Shown: one piece after another, positions 1-9,301 of the stretch
Position numbering within the stretch: the stretch's first letter is position 1
Layout: every line of letters starts with the position of its first letter
Source of the DNA: Enterococcus columbae DSM 7374 = ATCC 51263
Lineage (GTDB): Bacteria; Bacillota; Bacilli; Lactobacillales; Enterococcaceae
Reading direction: 5' to 3'
Assembly: GCF_000406925.1 (NCBI RefSeq)
Contig: NZ_KE136350.1
Location: forward strand, 188,202 to 252,201
Length of the DNA stretch: 64,000 bases
The notes under the pieces: generated by a model
What the model was told of the DNA's origin: nothing
The model's input: the letters and a program-made list of their open reading frames with translations, nothing else
The model's database searches: none
Translations under genes and position numbers: made by a program

Positions 1-1171
1 TATCGGCATCTTGCTCGATAGATCCTGATTCACGAATATCACTTAAAACAGGTCGCTTGTCTTGACGCTGCTCCACACTACGCGATAGCTGTGATAAGGC
101 GATAACAGGTACCTTCAATTCCTTAGCTAATTTCTTCAATTGACGAGAAATTTCTGAAACCTCTTGCTGGCGACTTTCTCTACCAGAGCCTTCAATCAGT
201 TGCAGATAGTCAATTAAAATTAGCCCTAGATTGCCCTTTTCCTGAGCTAAGCGCCGACAACGAGCACGAATTTCTGATACCTTAATCCCTGGTGTATCAT
301 CGATATAAATACTCGTTCGTGACAAGCTTCCCATCGCCATAATTAAATTACGCCATTCTTCTTCACTCAATTGGCCCGTACGTAAATGTGCTGCTTCAAT
401 GGTTCCTTCTGCACAAAGCATCCGGTTAACTAGTGATTCCGCCCCCATTTCCAGACTAAAGATTGCCACTGTCTGTCCAGTACGAGTACCGATATTTTGA
501 GCAATATTTAACGCAAAGGCTGTTTTCCCTACAGCAGGTCGAGCCGCCAAAATAATTAATTCCTCTTTTTGTAAGCCAGCAGTCATGCGATCTAATTCAG
601 GATAACCGGTTGGCAGACCCGTAATTTCTTCATTTTGAACCGATAAACGGTCAATATTTTCAATCGTTCGATTCAATACGTCTGCAATGGTTTGAAACCC
701 TGTACTATTTCGCTTTTCGGAAACCGTCAAAATTCCCCGTTCAGCTGCCTCAACGATTTCTTCGACACTTTCTTCTTGGTTGTAGCCATCAGTCAAAATA
801 CGATTAGCTGCTTGGATTAGCTCTCGCAAGGTGGATTTATCCTTAACGATTTTGGCATAGTGCGCCACACCAGATGCTGAAGGGGTTGCTTGGCTCAATT
901 CAGTTAAATAAGCAATACCACCCACATCTTCAAGTGACTGATCCTGTTCAATTTGCGCCTTCAACGTGATAATATCAATCGCTTCACTTCGATCATTTAA
1001 AGCAATCATCGCCTGATAAATAATCTGATGACTTCGCCGATAAAAATCACGTGGTTCAATTTGTGACATTGCTTCAATGAGCGCATCACTATCTAAAAAA
1101 ATCGCCCCCAGCACCGCTTGCTCTGCTTCAATATCTTGTGGGGGAATACGCTCTTGTAATCCTTCGTTCAT
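1..1171 (-). CDS. dnaB: Replicative DNA helicase DnaB (partial, C-terminus beyond window)
   Basis: Hexameric replicative helicase that unwinds DNA ahead of the fork. The 390 codons present begin with ATG at 1171, preceded by AGGAG, and run off the window edge, so roughly the last 60-70 residues of a usual ~450-aa protein are missing. The N-terminal primase-interacting domain (PQDIEAEQAVLG) is followed by the RecA-like ATPase domain with Walker A GRPAVGKTAFAL and the motif FSLEMGAESL. DNA-binding loop residues such as SQLSRSVEQR are present. It follows rplI as is usual in Firmicutes, but a terminator-like hairpin separates the two, so it may need readthrough or its own promoter. Confidence 0.95.
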   Translation of the reverse strand, partial: MNEGLQERIPPQDIEAEQAVLGAIFLDSDALIEAMSQIEPRDFYRRSHQIIYQAMIALNDRSEAIDIITLKAQIEQDQSLEDVGGIAYLTELSQATPSASGVAHYAKIVKDKSTLRELIQAANRILTDGYNQEESVEEIVEAAERGILTVSEKRNSTGFQTIADVLNRTIENIDRLSVQNEEITGLPTGYPELDRMTAGLQKEELIILAARPAVGKTAFALNIAQNIGTRTGQTVAIFSLEMGAESLVNRMLCAEGTIEAAHLRTGQLSEEEWRNLIMAMGSLSRTSIYIDDTPGIKVSEIRARCRRLAQEKGNLGLILIDYLQLIEGSGRESRQQEVSEISRQLKKLAKELKVPVIALSQLSRSVEQRQDKRPVLSDIRESGSIEQDAD

Positions 1172-1291
1172 AAAATTTCTCCTAGCTCTAGTCTATTCAT
1201 TATTGTAGCGAATTATCAACAAAAGTACAATTTATTCTTTTCATTTTAAAACGTAAATCAATGAAGCCTTCGCTTGCATCATTAACGACAC

Positions 1292-1331
1292 AAAAAACCT
1301 ACGATAGCCTATAGTTAGTCTATCGCAGGTT
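1292..1331 (-). terminator. Rho-independent terminator between rplI and dnaB
   Basis: On the minus strand a stem AACCTGCGATAG/CTATCGTAGGTT is followed by a run of six T. It lies just downstream of rplI and 120 bp before dnaB, so it should reduce transcription from the ribosomal gene into the helicase gene. Confidence 0.75.
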
Positions 1332-1354
1332 GATTAGCCCATACCTAGCTTGGC

Positions 1355-1807
1355 TTATTCAGCAACAACATGAACACGAATCGTCGCTGTTACCTCATGA
1401 TGTAATTTCACTGGCACATTCGTAAAGCCTAATGAACGAATCGGTTGCTTCAATTCAACTTTACGTTTGTCAATTTTTAATTGATATTGGGCATTTAAGG
1501 CATCTGTAATCTGTTTTGATGGAATAGAACCAAATAAACGGCCGTCTTCACCTGCTTTAGCTTTGATGGTTACGACTGTTTCTTCCTTTTCAATAAAAGC
1601 CTTTAATTCTTTTGCTTCTGCCAAGATTTCTGCTTCGTGCTTAGCTTGTGCCTTTTGTTTCCCTTTTAATTCAGCCATGTTTTCTTTGTTAGCTTCTTTT
1701 GCTAGCTGATTTTTGATTAGGTAGTTTTGTGCGTAACCAGTTGGTACTTCCTTTACTTCGCCTTTTTTACCTTTACCTTTCACATCTGCTAAAAAAATAA
1801 CTTTCAT
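1355..1807 (-). CDS. rplI: 50S ribosomal protein bL9
   Basis: Large-subunit ribosomal protein that binds 23S rRNA near the L1 stalk. The 150-residue product has the usual length and the bL9 N-terminal signature ([21 protein letters not shown], with the GYAQNYLI segment), then the long connecting helix rich in Lys and Glu, and a C-terminal domain containing GRLFGSI. It starts 14 bp after the gdpP stop codon, so the two are likely co-transcribed. A strong hairpin terminator lies directly downstream. Confidence 0.97.
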   Translation of the reverse strand: MKVIFLADVKGKGKKGEVKEVPTGYAQNYLIKNQLAKEANKENMAELKGKQKAQAKHEAEILAEAKELKAFIEKEETVVTIKAKAGEDGRLFGSIPSKQITDALNAQYQLKIDKRKVELKQPIRSLGFTNVPVKLHHEVTATIRVHVVAE

Positions 1808-1821
1808 CTTTATTCACTTCC

Positions 1822-3273
1822 CTAGCTTAATTCTAACTTCTCTACTTCATTAAATAGCATTTTACGAACTTTTTCAAGTGATTGGCCCTTTATTTTTGTG
1901 GCAGCATTCGTAAAATGACCGCCACCTTCTAAGGCTTCCATAATCTTTTGGACATTGACATTGCCCATACTTCGCGCACTGATTCCAATAATCTCTTCTG
2001 CTTGCTTGGTAATGACAAAGGCCGCTTCTACACCGACCATAGAAACCAAGGTATCCGCTGCTTTAGCGGTAGTCACTCGGCCATAGATTCGATCCTCTAA
2101 ACCAATTGCACAAACGATTCTCGGTGCGATATATTGACTGGTACTGATTAATTGACTCATCTCTAAATAAGAATCCAAATCAGAGCTTAATAAATACTGA
2201 ACCTGCGTGGCATCTGCACCTTGCGCTTTAAGGTAGCTTGCAATATCAAAGGTCCGTGAAGAACTTCTGAAGGTAAAGTTTTTCGTATCCACATACATCC
2301 CAGCTAACATCATCGTTGCAACAAATTTAGATAGCCGAATCTCGGCGTTGGTTTGATACTCTAGTAATTCGGCCACCAATTCTGAAGCAGAAGAGGCAGA
2401 AGCTTCGATATAATTTAATAACGGTTTATTCGGATATTCCTCTCCTCGACGATGATGATCAATCACAACAATTTTTTCAAAGGCATCGTATACCGCCTGT
2501 GAAATAGACATCGATGGTCGATGATAATCAACCATAACCAGTACACTCTTTTCATTAAGCATGGTCAAAGCTTCCTGATCAGAAATCAATAGACTCTCTA
2601 ATTCAGGATATTGCTTTAATTCATTAATACAACGTTGCAATTCTGGAGTAATCTCCTCACGATTAAGGATAATCCAACATTTTTTATGAATCATTTTAGC
2701 CAAGCTAGCAATCCCAAAGCTTGCGCCAAAAGCATCCATATCTGGAAAACGATGTCCCATGATAAATATCTGATCATTTTCTTGCATGACACGCTTCAAA
2801 GCTGTACTCATCGCCTTAGAGCGGACTCTAGTTCGTTTAATCGTACCATCTGAATTGCCGCCGAAAAAGATTGGTTTGGAATCTAGCTGATCATCTTTTA
2901 TTACCACCTGATCACCACCACGAATCAAAGCTAAATCTAAATTGTCCTGAGCAATTTCACCAATTAATTTTAACGAACCGTTCCCATAGGCAATACCCAT
3001 ACTCATCGTTAATAGTAACTCACGCTTATGTGCTTGATCTTTAAAGTTGCTTAAAATATCAAATTTTTGACTTTGCATCTTTTCGATATCTGCTTCACTC
3101 GCTACAAAAAAATGACGTTCTGCATTAATGCGCTTATAAAAAATTTGATGTTCACTCGCCCAATCAGAGATAATCGACGTAATCATCGTATTTAAATAAG
3201 AGCTTTCCTTATCATCAAGCTTATCAATTACATCATCATAATTATCGATGGAAATAATCCCAATTGCTGTCAT
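1822..3273 (-). CDS. gdpP: GdpP-type cyclic-di-AMP phosphodiesterase lacking membrane and PAS domains
   Basis: Hydrolyses cyclic-di-AMP through a DHH/DHHA1 domain. The 483-aa product starts directly in the degenerate GGDEF domain (IGIISIDNYDDV). It continues into DHH motifs GHRFPDMDAFGAS and VIDHHRRG, then the DHHA1 region ending EGGGHFTNAATKI. Typical family members are about 650-660 aa with two N-terminal membrane helices and a PAS domain. Those ~175 residues are absent, and the reading frame is closed by TAA 12 codons upstream. The ATG follows AGAGGA, and an extended -10 lies nearby, so a soluble short protein may really be made. The catalytic residues I could check appear intact. Whether this is natural truncation or strain damage is unknown. 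Confidence 0.88.
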   Translation of the reverse strand: MTAIGIISIDNYDDVIDKLDDKESSYLNTMITSIISDWASEHQIFYKRINAERHFFVASEADIEKMQSQKFDILSNFKDQAHKRELLLTMSMGIAYGNGSLKLIGEIAQDNLDLALIRGGDQVVIKDDQLDSKPIFFGGNSDGTIKRTRVRSKAMSTALKRVMQENDQIFIMGHRFPDMDAFGASFGIASLAKMIHKKCWIILNREEITPELQRCINELKQYPELESLLISDQEALTMLNEKSVLVMVDYHRPSMSISQAVYDAFEKIVVIDHHRRGEEYPNKPLLNYIEASASSASELVAELLEYQTNAEIRLSKFVATMMLAGMYVDTKNFTFRSSSRTFDIASYLKAQGADATQVQYLLSSDLDSYLEMSQLISTSQYIAPRIVCAIGLEDRIYGRVTTAKAADTLVSMVGVEAAFVITKQAEEIIGISARSMGNVNVQKIMEALEGGGHFTNAATKIKGQSLEKVRKMLFNEVEKLELS

Positions 3274-3317
3274 AATTTTTTCCTCTATTACTTTTCCTTT
3301 AATTCCTAATTAGTCCC

Positions 3318-3326
3318 ATTTTACCA
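3318..3326 (-). promoter_or_regulatory. Possible extended -10 promoter for short gdpP
   Basis: The minus strand reads TGGTAAAAT about 45 bp upstream of the gdpP ATG. This is a TGn-extended -10 with no good -35. It would place a start site just ahead of the truncated gdpP frame. Confidence 0.35.
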
Positions 3327-3615
3327 CAAAGCAAAAAAAATTGCATAAGCAGTTATGAAACATACTACAATCACTAGCATTTGACAACATCAACCTTTAA
3401 CTTAAACAGCTTATAATCAAGCCAAAACTATCGCTTATTCAAATAAAATTAAGCTACTTACTTAAACAGTTAAACAGATGAAATTAACTAGAAATCCCCC
3501 GAATTTAATTATGTAAATCTTTATTATTGATTAGTCTTGCCCCAAGGAGATACTAGTATAATGTATTCTATCAGAGCTTATATACATAGACTAATCGATT
3601 TACCAAACCGCTTTG
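3327..3615. other. Non-coding AT-rich gap between rpsR and gdpP
   Basis: I see no coding frame, RNA gene or repeat in this stretch of about 290 bp. In related genomes the missing N-terminal GdpP codons would be expected here, but no membrane-helix-like translation is visible in the minus-strand frames I read. Confidence 0.5.
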
Positions 3616-3619
3616 AGCC

Positions 3620-3656
3620 AAAAAAACACTCCAAAGCGCATTGCCTTGGAGTGTTT
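3620..3656 (-). terminator. Rho-independent terminator after rpsR
   Basis: The stem AAACACTCCAA/TTGGAGTGTTT is followed on the minus strand by T residues, 10 bp beyond the rpsR stop. It ends the rpsF-ssb-rpsR operon. Confidence 0.85.
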
Positions 3657-3665
3657 GCTTTATCA

Positions 3666-3902
3666 TTAATCTTCGTTAACGAATGGAAGTAATCCCATAA
3701 TACGTGCACGTTTGATAGCAACAGTTAATTTACGTTGGTTTTTAGCACCAGTACCTGTTACACGACGTGGCAAGATTTTTCCACGTTCTGAGATAAATCT
3801 CTTTAATAATTCAACATCTTTATAATCTACATGTTCAATGTGATTTGCTGCAAGAAAGTCAACTTTACGACGTTTACGTCCGCCTCTTCTTTGTTGTGCC
3901 AT
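3666..3902 (-). CDS. rpsR: 30S ribosomal protein bS18
   Basis: Small-subunit protein that binds 16S rRNA as a pair with bS6. The 78-aa product begins [16 protein letters not shown] and carries the conserved [11 protein letters not shown] and [16 protein letters not shown] segments. I chose the ATG at 3902 because a strong GAGGAGGG ribosome site lies just upstream; an ATG seven codons earlier lacks one. It closes the rpsF-ssb-rpsR operon. Confidence 0.96.
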   Translation of the reverse strand: MAQQRRGGRKRRKVDFLAANHIEHVDYKDVELLKRFISERGKILPRRVTGTGAKNQRKLTVAIKRARIMGLLPFVNED

Positions 3903-3931
3903 CCTATTTCCCTCCTCTATCAAAAAATTAA

Positions 3932-4444
3932 TTAGAATGGTAAATCATCATCTGAAATGTCTACGCTCGAGCCACCAAATGGATTGGCGTTATTGTCTCG
4001 ATCAAAGCTAGGCACTCCGCTAAATGGTTGAGATGAAGGTTGTTGATTAAAGCCAGGATTAAATGGTGCAGATTGATTCCCATCAAATGAAGCGCCATCG
4101 TGTGAGCGACGTTGCTCAGAAACAGCTTTTGATTCTAATAATTGGAAATTATCAGCAACTACTTCAGTTACATATACTCTCTGACCTTGTTGATTATCAT
4201 ATGATCTAGTTTGAATACGACCAGTCACACCAACCAAGCTACCTTTTCTAGCGTAATTTGCTAAGGTTTCAGCCGGTTTACGCCAAATCACACAATTGAT
4301 AAAGTCAGTCTCTCTTTCACCACTTTGGCTCGTAAAATTACGATTCACAGCAAGTGAAAAAGTAGCGACTGCAATCCCATTAGCAGTATAGCGTAATTCT
4401 GGATCTCTTGTTAGTCTTCCAACTAATACAACATTATTAATCAA
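3932..4444 (-). CDS. ssb: Single-stranded DNA-binding protein SSB
   Basis: Coats single-stranded DNA during replication, repair and recombination. The 170-aa product has the N-terminal OB fold ([34 protein letters not shown]), a disordered Gln/Asn/Pro/Ser-rich linker from about residue 110, and the acidic tip DISDDDLPF that recruits partner proteins. It sits between rpsF and rpsR, the conserved Firmicutes arrangement. Confidence 0.96.
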   Translation of the reverse strand: MINNVVLVGRLTRDPELRYTANGIAVATFSLAVNRNFTSQSGERETDFINCVIWRKPAETLANYARKGSLVGVTGRIQTRSYDNQQGQRVYVTEVVADNFQLLESKAVSEQRRSHDGASFDGNQSAPFNPGFNQQPSSQPFSGVPSFDRDNNANPFGGSSVDISDDDLPF

Positions 4445-4467
4445 GGCTATTCATCTCCCATCGTTTT

Positions 4468-4483
4468 TGTTTCACGTGAAACT
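4468..4483. promoter_or_regulatory. parS site (15 of 16 bases) between rpsF and ssb
   Basis: TGTTTCACGTGAAACT differs from the Firmicutes parS palindrome TGTTTCACGTGAAACA only in the last base. It is one of four such sites in the window and would load ParB, encoded at 50.5 kb. Confidence 0.85.
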
Positions 4484-4485
4484 AA

Positions 4486-4785
4486 TTATGCTTCTTCTTT
4501 AACAATCATGTGGCGAATGATGTCTTCGTTGATTTTAGCAAGACGATCAAATTCGCTAATAGCGCTAGCGCTTGATGGAGAAGATACTTTAACGATGTGA
4601 TAGATTCCTTCGCGGAAACCGTTCATTTCATATGCGAAACGGCGTTTTTCCCAATCTTTAGATTCGATAACTTCAGCTCCGTTATCTTTTAAGATTGCAT
4701 CGAAACGTTCGATTAAAGCAGTTTTTGCTTCTTCATCAATGTTTGGACGAATAATGTAAAGAATTTCATATTTCGTATTTTCCAT
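4486..4785 (-). CDS. rpsF: 30S ribosomal protein bS6
   Basis: Small-subunit protein that assembles on 16S rRNA together with bS18. The 99-aa product is standard in length, with N-terminal [15 protein letters not shown] and the [19 protein letters not shown] segment. GGAGGTGAAATAATC precedes the ATG. It is the first gene of the rpsF-ssb-rpsR operon and has a strong sigma-A promoter about 85 bp upstream. Confidence 0.96.
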   Translation of the reverse strand: MENTKYEILYIIRPNIDEEAKTALIERFDAILKDNGAEVIESKDWEKRRFAYEMNGFREGIYHIVKVSSPSSASAISEFDRLAKINEDIIRHMIVKEEA

Positions 4786-4865
4786 TGATTATTTCACCTC
4801 CCTATGGACTTTGGCTCTTGTATCTTAGTCAAGAGCAGAGAGAGCAGTTTAGACTACTCACAATG
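4786..4865 (-). promoter_or_regulatory. rpsF 5' leader with hairpin (possible S6:S18 autoregulatory leader)
   Basis: The untranslated leader contains a 7-bp stem GCTCTTG/CAAGAGC (4814-4836) with a 9-nt loop. rpsF leaders in many bacteria bind the S6:S18 dimer for feedback control. I cannot confirm the required bulge motif, so the role is inferred from position. Confidence 0.35.
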
Positions 4866-4869
4866 ATTT

Positions 4870-4898
4870 ATTATACACAGATTTTCAAAGAATTGCAA
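4870..4898 (-). promoter_or_regulatory. Sigma-A promoter of the rpsF operon
   Basis: The minus strand reads TTGCAA, 17 bp, TATAAT, near-consensus, about 85 bp upstream of rpsF. Confidence 0.85.
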
Positions 4899-4980
4899 AG
4901 GTTTTTCACGCATTTTTTTAATTACCTTGCTACTAGATAAATACGCAAAAGCTCCTTGAAATTTTATTTGATTAAAAGCT

Positions 4981-5976
4981 TTATTTTGTTTGATGCGTGA
5001 AAGTAAAAGTTGTCCAATGTTTTACTGATTCCCTTGCATTAATGAGACTACTTGGAAATAGCTCATGATGCGGGCTATCTGGGAAAAATTGCGTTTCTAA
5101 ACAAATTCCCGCATGCTTTTGATACATACTCTCATCTTTGCCTGCTTCGTTTTCGATAAAATTTCCCGTATAAACTTGAACACCAGGTAGATCTGTAGTA
5201 ACTGTTAGGATAATACCACTTTCGTCACCAATTAATTGAATCTCTCCTTCTGGCTCTAAGACAAAATTATGATCAATTCCTCCTGCAAATTGCAGTTGCG
5301 CATGATTTTGACTAAGTGCTTGCTTAACTTGTTTACTTTGAGTAAAGTCAAAGGGCGTATTGGTTACTGGCATCAATTCACCTGTTGGAATCAGCGTATC
5401 TTTTATGATTGGCGTAATTTTTTGTGCAGGAATTTGTAATTGGTGATTCTCAATTGTTCCGCTATTATGTCCATTTAAATTAAAATAAGCATGATTTGTT
5501 GGATTGAAAATGGTTGTGGCATCACTCAAGCCTTCATAGATAATCGAAAGGCGATTATCAATTAATTGGTAACACACCTTCATCACTAAATTACCTGGCA
5601 ATCCTTGATCCAAATGCGGGCTTTCAAGAACAAAGGTAACCGCTGTTTTTTCCTGTTTTTCCACCTGCCAAATACGTTCATGAAATCCATGTAATCCACT
5701 GTGAAGGGTATTTTCGCCTTCGTTTGCTTCCAGACTATAGATTTTCCCTGCAATTTCTACCTCGGAGTGGGCAATTCGGTTCGCATTTCTACCAACAACT
5801 ACACCAAAATATGTATTGGAGTTGCTTAAATAATCAGTAGCCTTTTCATAACCTAAGACAACATCTCTGAGCTTGCCATTAGCATCTTTTACCCAAAGAC
5901 GATGAATAGCGCACCCTACATTCAAAAGCTCTAATTTCAAATATTCATTTTCGAGTAAATAAGTCTGTACTGCCAT
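4981..5976 (-). CDS. galM: Aldose 1-epimerase (mutarotase)
   Basis: Interconverts alpha and beta anomers of aldoses such as galactose in the cytoplasm. The 331-aa product has family length and motifs: GVVVGRNANRI, the catalytic-histidine region TLHSGLHGFHERIWQ, NPTNHAYFNL, GGIDHNFVL, and the C-terminal GICLETQFFPDSPHH. It is the last gene of the glycan operon, 2 bp after the GH43 gene, so it probably processes sugars freed by the GH43/GH2 enzymes. Confidence 0.9.
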   Translation of the reverse strand: MAVQTYLLENEYLKLELLNVGCAIHRLWVKDANGKLRDVVLGYEKATDYLSNSNTYFGVVVGRNANRIAHSEVEIAGKIYSLEANEGENTLHSGLHGFHERIWQVEKQEKTAVTFVLESPHLDQGLPGNLVMKVCYQLIDNRLSIIYEGLSDATTIFNPTNHAYFNLNGHNSGTIENHQLQIPAQKITPIIKDTLIPTGELMPVTNTPFDFTQSKQVKQALSQNHAQLQFAGGIDHNFVLEPEGEIQLIGDESGIILTVTTDLPGVQVYTGNFIENEAGKDESMYQKHAGICLETQFFPDSPHHELFPSSLINARESVKHWTTFTFTHQTK

Positions 5977-5978
5977 CG

Positions 5979-7391
5979 TTATTCTCCTTGATTTTCAATT
6001 ATTTCTATTCGATCTACACTCAAGGTATCCACTCCTATAACTGATTGAAAATGGATTGTTTGTTTCCCTTGGTTCAATTTTATTTTTATTTGTACGGGCT
6101 GATAATATTGTGAAGGATAAATTTTAGCTATTTTTTCTTCCTGCTTAACTGAAAATTTGGCTTCTAAGATATTTTCTGGATCATCATAATTTTCCATTTT
6201 CACATAAGCCATCACGGTGTATTCTGCTGTCTTAGGTGCTTGAAAATGAAAAGTTAGTTGATCATTTGGATTTTCAAAACCAGTAATCACCTGATGGTTC
6301 AAAGCATAGTCATCATTGATTACAGATAATCCTTTAGTCTTTTCGGCCTGCGTTGCTGCTAAGGTAAAACGCGATAACTCTTGCGAACTCGGGCGAGAAA
6401 TCAATTCATTATCTACAGTCGGTGAACTCAATTTAATTTTATTTCCTTGCCATTTCACTTGATTCATCCGAACAAGCCGATGCCAACCACTATGATCCCA
6501 GCGAGCAGTATGGTAGATAATCCAATCTTGCTTACCATCTTTTGTTGACACAATCGAGTGGTGTCCGGGTCCATATACTTCTGCATTACTTTTTAAAATG
6601 GGTGCCTTTGCTTTGCTCCATGATGCAGGATTTAGTAAATCAGCCTCTACTTTAGCCGTTAATTCTCCCAAACAATAATCATTGTCCCAACTCCCACTTG
6701 CTGAATAAATTAAATGAATAGTATCGTTTTTAATCGTTACTTGTGGCCCCTCATTGATGAATGGTTTTTGACGCATTTCCCATTCATACTCTGGGTGAGA
6801 AAGTTCAATTTTTTTATTTTCTACTTCTGTCGGTGAAATCATTGGACTAATATAAATATTTTGCGCAACATTTTCATAACCTTGCCAACCAGACCAGATA
6901 AAATAATTTTTATCTTTTACTGTTAAGATGGTGCCATCAATAGCAAATTTATCATCCATCCCTTTAATGGGCGTAAGTTGCCAATTGCCTTTATATGGGT
7001 CTTTAGAAGGATTGGTTAATGCATACATCCGATGCGTCTCATTGGCTTTATTAGCAGCAAAATAAACGACCCATCGCCCATCAAGATAATGAATTTCAGG
7101 AGCCCAAATACTTTCCAGTTCATCTGGTATTTTAAAAATTGTTTTCTGCTTACCAGTAAAAACGGTTTCTAATTGCTTGCTTCGCCAAAGTGTTACAGAA
7201 TCTCCTGTAGTTTTAGTATAGTAATACCTACCTTTTTCGTAGCTTACCCAAGGATCAGCTCCGTTGTTATCAACAATATTGGTCATTTGCTTCGTCATAG
7301 TAAATTTTGCCGACTGATTAAATTGACAAGCCGCTATGCCTAAGACTAAACCACAAGTTAAAATTGCTCCTAACAACAGTTTCTTCTTCAA
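5979..7391 (-). CDS. GH43-family glycosidase lipoprotein with C-terminal beta-sandwich module
   Basis: Probably cleaves arabinose- or xylose-containing glycans at the cell surface. The signal peptide ends in lipobox GIAAC, predicting lipid anchoring. The GH43 propeller shows the expected carboxylates: general base in NGADPWV, modulator in FAIDGTI and acid in INEGPQ. From about residue 330 a second module (TAEYTVMAYVKMENYDD) resembles a carbohydrate-binding beta-sandwich. I chose the TTG at 7391, preceded by GGAGGGAAGGAG. An upstream in-frame TTG at 7409 would give 476 aa but begins inside that ribosome site. The exact substrate cannot be read from the sequence. Confidence 0.85.
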   Translation of the reverse strand: MKKKLLLGAILTCGLVLGIAACQFNQSAKFTMTKQMTNIVDNNGADPWVSYEKGRYYYTKTTGDSVTLWRSKQLETVFTGKQKTIFKIPDELESIWAPEIHYLDGRWVVYFAANKANETHRMYALTNPSKDPYKGNWQLTPIKGMDDKFAIDGTILTVKDKNYFIWSGWQGYENVAQNIYISPMISPTEVENKKIELSHPEYEWEMRQKPFINEGPQVTIKNDTIHLIYSASGSWDNDYCLGELTAKVEADLLNPASWSKAKAPILKSNAEVYGPGHHSIVSTKDGKQDWIIYHTARWDHSGWHRLVRMNQVKWQGNKIKLSSPTVDNELISRPSSQELSRFTLAATQAEKTKGLSVINDDYALNHQVITGFENPNDQLTFHFQAPKTAEYTVMAYVKMENYDDPENILEAKFSVKQEEKIAKIYPSQYYQPVQIKIKLNQGKQTIHFQSVIGVDTLSVDRIEIIENQGE

Positions 7392-7425
7392 TCTCCTTCC
7401 CTCCTTCAAATCATTAAAATAAAAG

Positions 7426-7472
7426 CCCTCTCAATGAAAATCACTATATATTGACTTTCTACTTTGAGAGGG
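7426..7472 (-). terminator. Hairpin between GH2 and GH43 genes (weak terminator or mRNA stabiliser)
   Basis: The 9-bp stem CCCTCTCAA/TTGAGAGGG has a long loop and a weak U-tract on the minus strand. It may allow partial readthrough within the operon. Confidence 0.45.
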
Positions 7473-7478
7473 GTAATT

Positions 7479-9281
7479 TTATTCGACTACTGGAATATGA
7501 TACTGGTCATTGATTTCTTTAATTTTGCTTAAATCACATTTTGGTTGACGATCATACGTTAGCAAGCCGTTAATTTCTTGTTCAACATCAGTAATTTGTG
7601 TATAACAGTAGCCCCATAAACCTCGAGATTGATAAACAGCCTCCATGATACGTTGATAATCTGCAATAAATTCCATTTCATCATTTACCGAAGTATAACC
7701 CCAACCTGGTTGTCCTGAAACATCAAAGCCTATTCCACCAAATTCAGTAAGTAAAATTGGTTGATTTTGATATTCAAATCCTTCAGCAAAAATTGGCCAA
7801 GCAGTTGAATGATGATGTAGTAAATTTTCTCTAGTACTCAAGGTCTCAATAAAGTATTGATATTTGTTTACCTCTTCTTTTTGACCATGCATATAATTAT
7901 GAATAGCACAAATATCTGTTTCTGTAGCTGCCCAACCATCGTTAGAAATAACTAAGCGCGTGGTATCTAAAGAATGGATGAAATGATACATTGCTTGAGA
8001 AAAATGCTGCTCTTGGCGATTAAAAGCAATTCGTGGGACACCCCAACTTTCGTTAATGGGTACCCATGTAACGATTGAAGGATGATTGTAATCACGATCT
8101 ATGATTTCCATCCATTCTTTCATCGAACGTGTAATGGCATCTGTATTATAAATAGCTGGTGCGGCACATTCTCCCCATACAAGATAACCTAATTGATCAG
8201 CCCAATATAAAAAGCGTGGATCCTCTGTCTTTTGATGTTTTCGACAACCATTAAAACCCATTTCCTTTGCCAATCGAATATCTTTTACAAAAGCTTCATC
8301 ATTCGGAGCCGTTAACAATCCTTCTGGCCAATACCCTTGATCTAACACTAGCTTTTGGTAATAAGGTTTATTATTAAGATAGACCATACCCTTAGCTGTA
8401 TGAATTTTACGCATACCAAAATAAGAACTAACTTTATCAACTATTTGTTCGTTTTGATAAATTTGCAATTTTAAATCAAATAAATTAGGGTTTTCAGGTG
8501 TCCAGCTCCAGCCATCATGATGAAAATTCGTTCTAAAAATATGTTCTTGAATCAAATCTACTAAAAAGTCAACTTTCCCTTGTTGAAAAGATTGTTTTCC
8601 TTGTACAATTAATTCTTCTTTAAAATAAATCTGATAAGCTAACTGAATAGCAGCGACTAATTGACTTTGATTAATCTGTGCTTGAATTTGAACCTTCCCC
8701 TCATCAAAATGTGGCGTTAACCGCAATTTAGATAAATGAATCGCACTGACTTCTTCTAACCAAACGGTTTGCCAAATACCAGTAGAATTTGTGTACCAAA
8801 TGCCTGCTGATTCTTCTTCCCAGAATTGTTTCCCTCGTGGAATGGACTCATCTTTTAATGGATCATATACGCGAACAGTTAGCTTTTGTTGAGTATCCAC
8901 CACCTCTAAAAAGTCGGTGATATCACATTCAAAGGAAGTATGTCCACCAATATGGTTGCAGACATGTTGCCCATTTACATAAACATCAGCTTCATAATCT
9001 ACTGCACCAAAATGTAAAAGATATCGTTTGTTTGGATTTTTTACTAATGAAAATTCTCTTTGATACCATACAACTGGATGTGATTTTCTTTGATGAATTC
9101 CACTTAATTTAGATTGATAAACAAAAGGAACTTCAATCTTTAAATCAAACAGCGATTTATTTTGATACCATTTTTCTTTTTGACCTATATTTTCATCATC
9201 AAAAGCAAATTGCCAGCTACCATTTAAATCTTCCCACTGATTTCTGACAAGCTGTGGTCTTGGATAACCTTTTTTTATCAT
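7479..9281 (-). CDS. Glycoside hydrolase family 2 enzyme (beta-galactosidase/glucuronidase-like), cytoplasmic
   Basis: Retaining exo-glycosidase. The 600-aa product lacks a signal peptide. An N-terminal jelly-roll sugar-binding domain (GSWQFAFDDE) is followed by an immunoglobulin-like domain and a TIM barrel. The acid/base is Glu411 in VPINESWG and the nucleophile is Glu513 in LLTEFGG. It is shorter than LacZ (~1000 aa) and near the size of beta-glucuronidases, so substrate class is open: beta-galactoside, glucuronide or alpha-arabinopyranoside are all possible. Placed after the importer genes, it likely degrades the imported oligosaccharide. Confidence 0.85.
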   Translation of the reverse strand: MIKKGYPRPQLVRNQWEDLNGSWQFAFDDENIGQKEKWYQNKSLFDLKIEVPFVYQSKLSGIHQRKSHPVVWYQREFSLVKNPNKRYLLHFGAVDYEADVYVNGQHVCNHIGGHTSFECDITDFLEVVDTQQKLTVRVYDPLKDESIPRGKQFWEEESAGIWYTNSTGIWQTVWLEEVSAIHLSKLRLTPHFDEGKVQIQAQINQSQLVAAIQLAYQIYFKEELIVQGKQSFQQGKVDFLVDLIQEHIFRTNFHHDGWSWTPENPNLFDLKLQIYQNEQIVDKVSSYFGMRKIHTAKGMVYLNNKPYYQKLVLDQGYWPEGLLTAPNDEAFVKDIRLAKEMGFNGCRKHQKTEDPRFLYWADQLGYLVWGECAAPAIYNTDAITRSMKEWMEIIDRDYNHPSIVTWVPINESWGVPRIAFNRQEQHFSQAMYHFIHSLDTTRLVISNDGWAATETDICAIHNYMHGQKEEVNKYQYFIETLSTRENLLHHHSTAWPIFAEGFEYQNQPILLTEFGGIGFDVSGQPGWGYTSVNDEMEFIADYQRIMEAVYQSRGLWGYCYTQITDVEQEINGLLTYDRQPKCDLSKIKEINDQYHIPVVE

Positions 9282-9301
9282 TTATTTTCCCCCTAAAAAT
9301 T

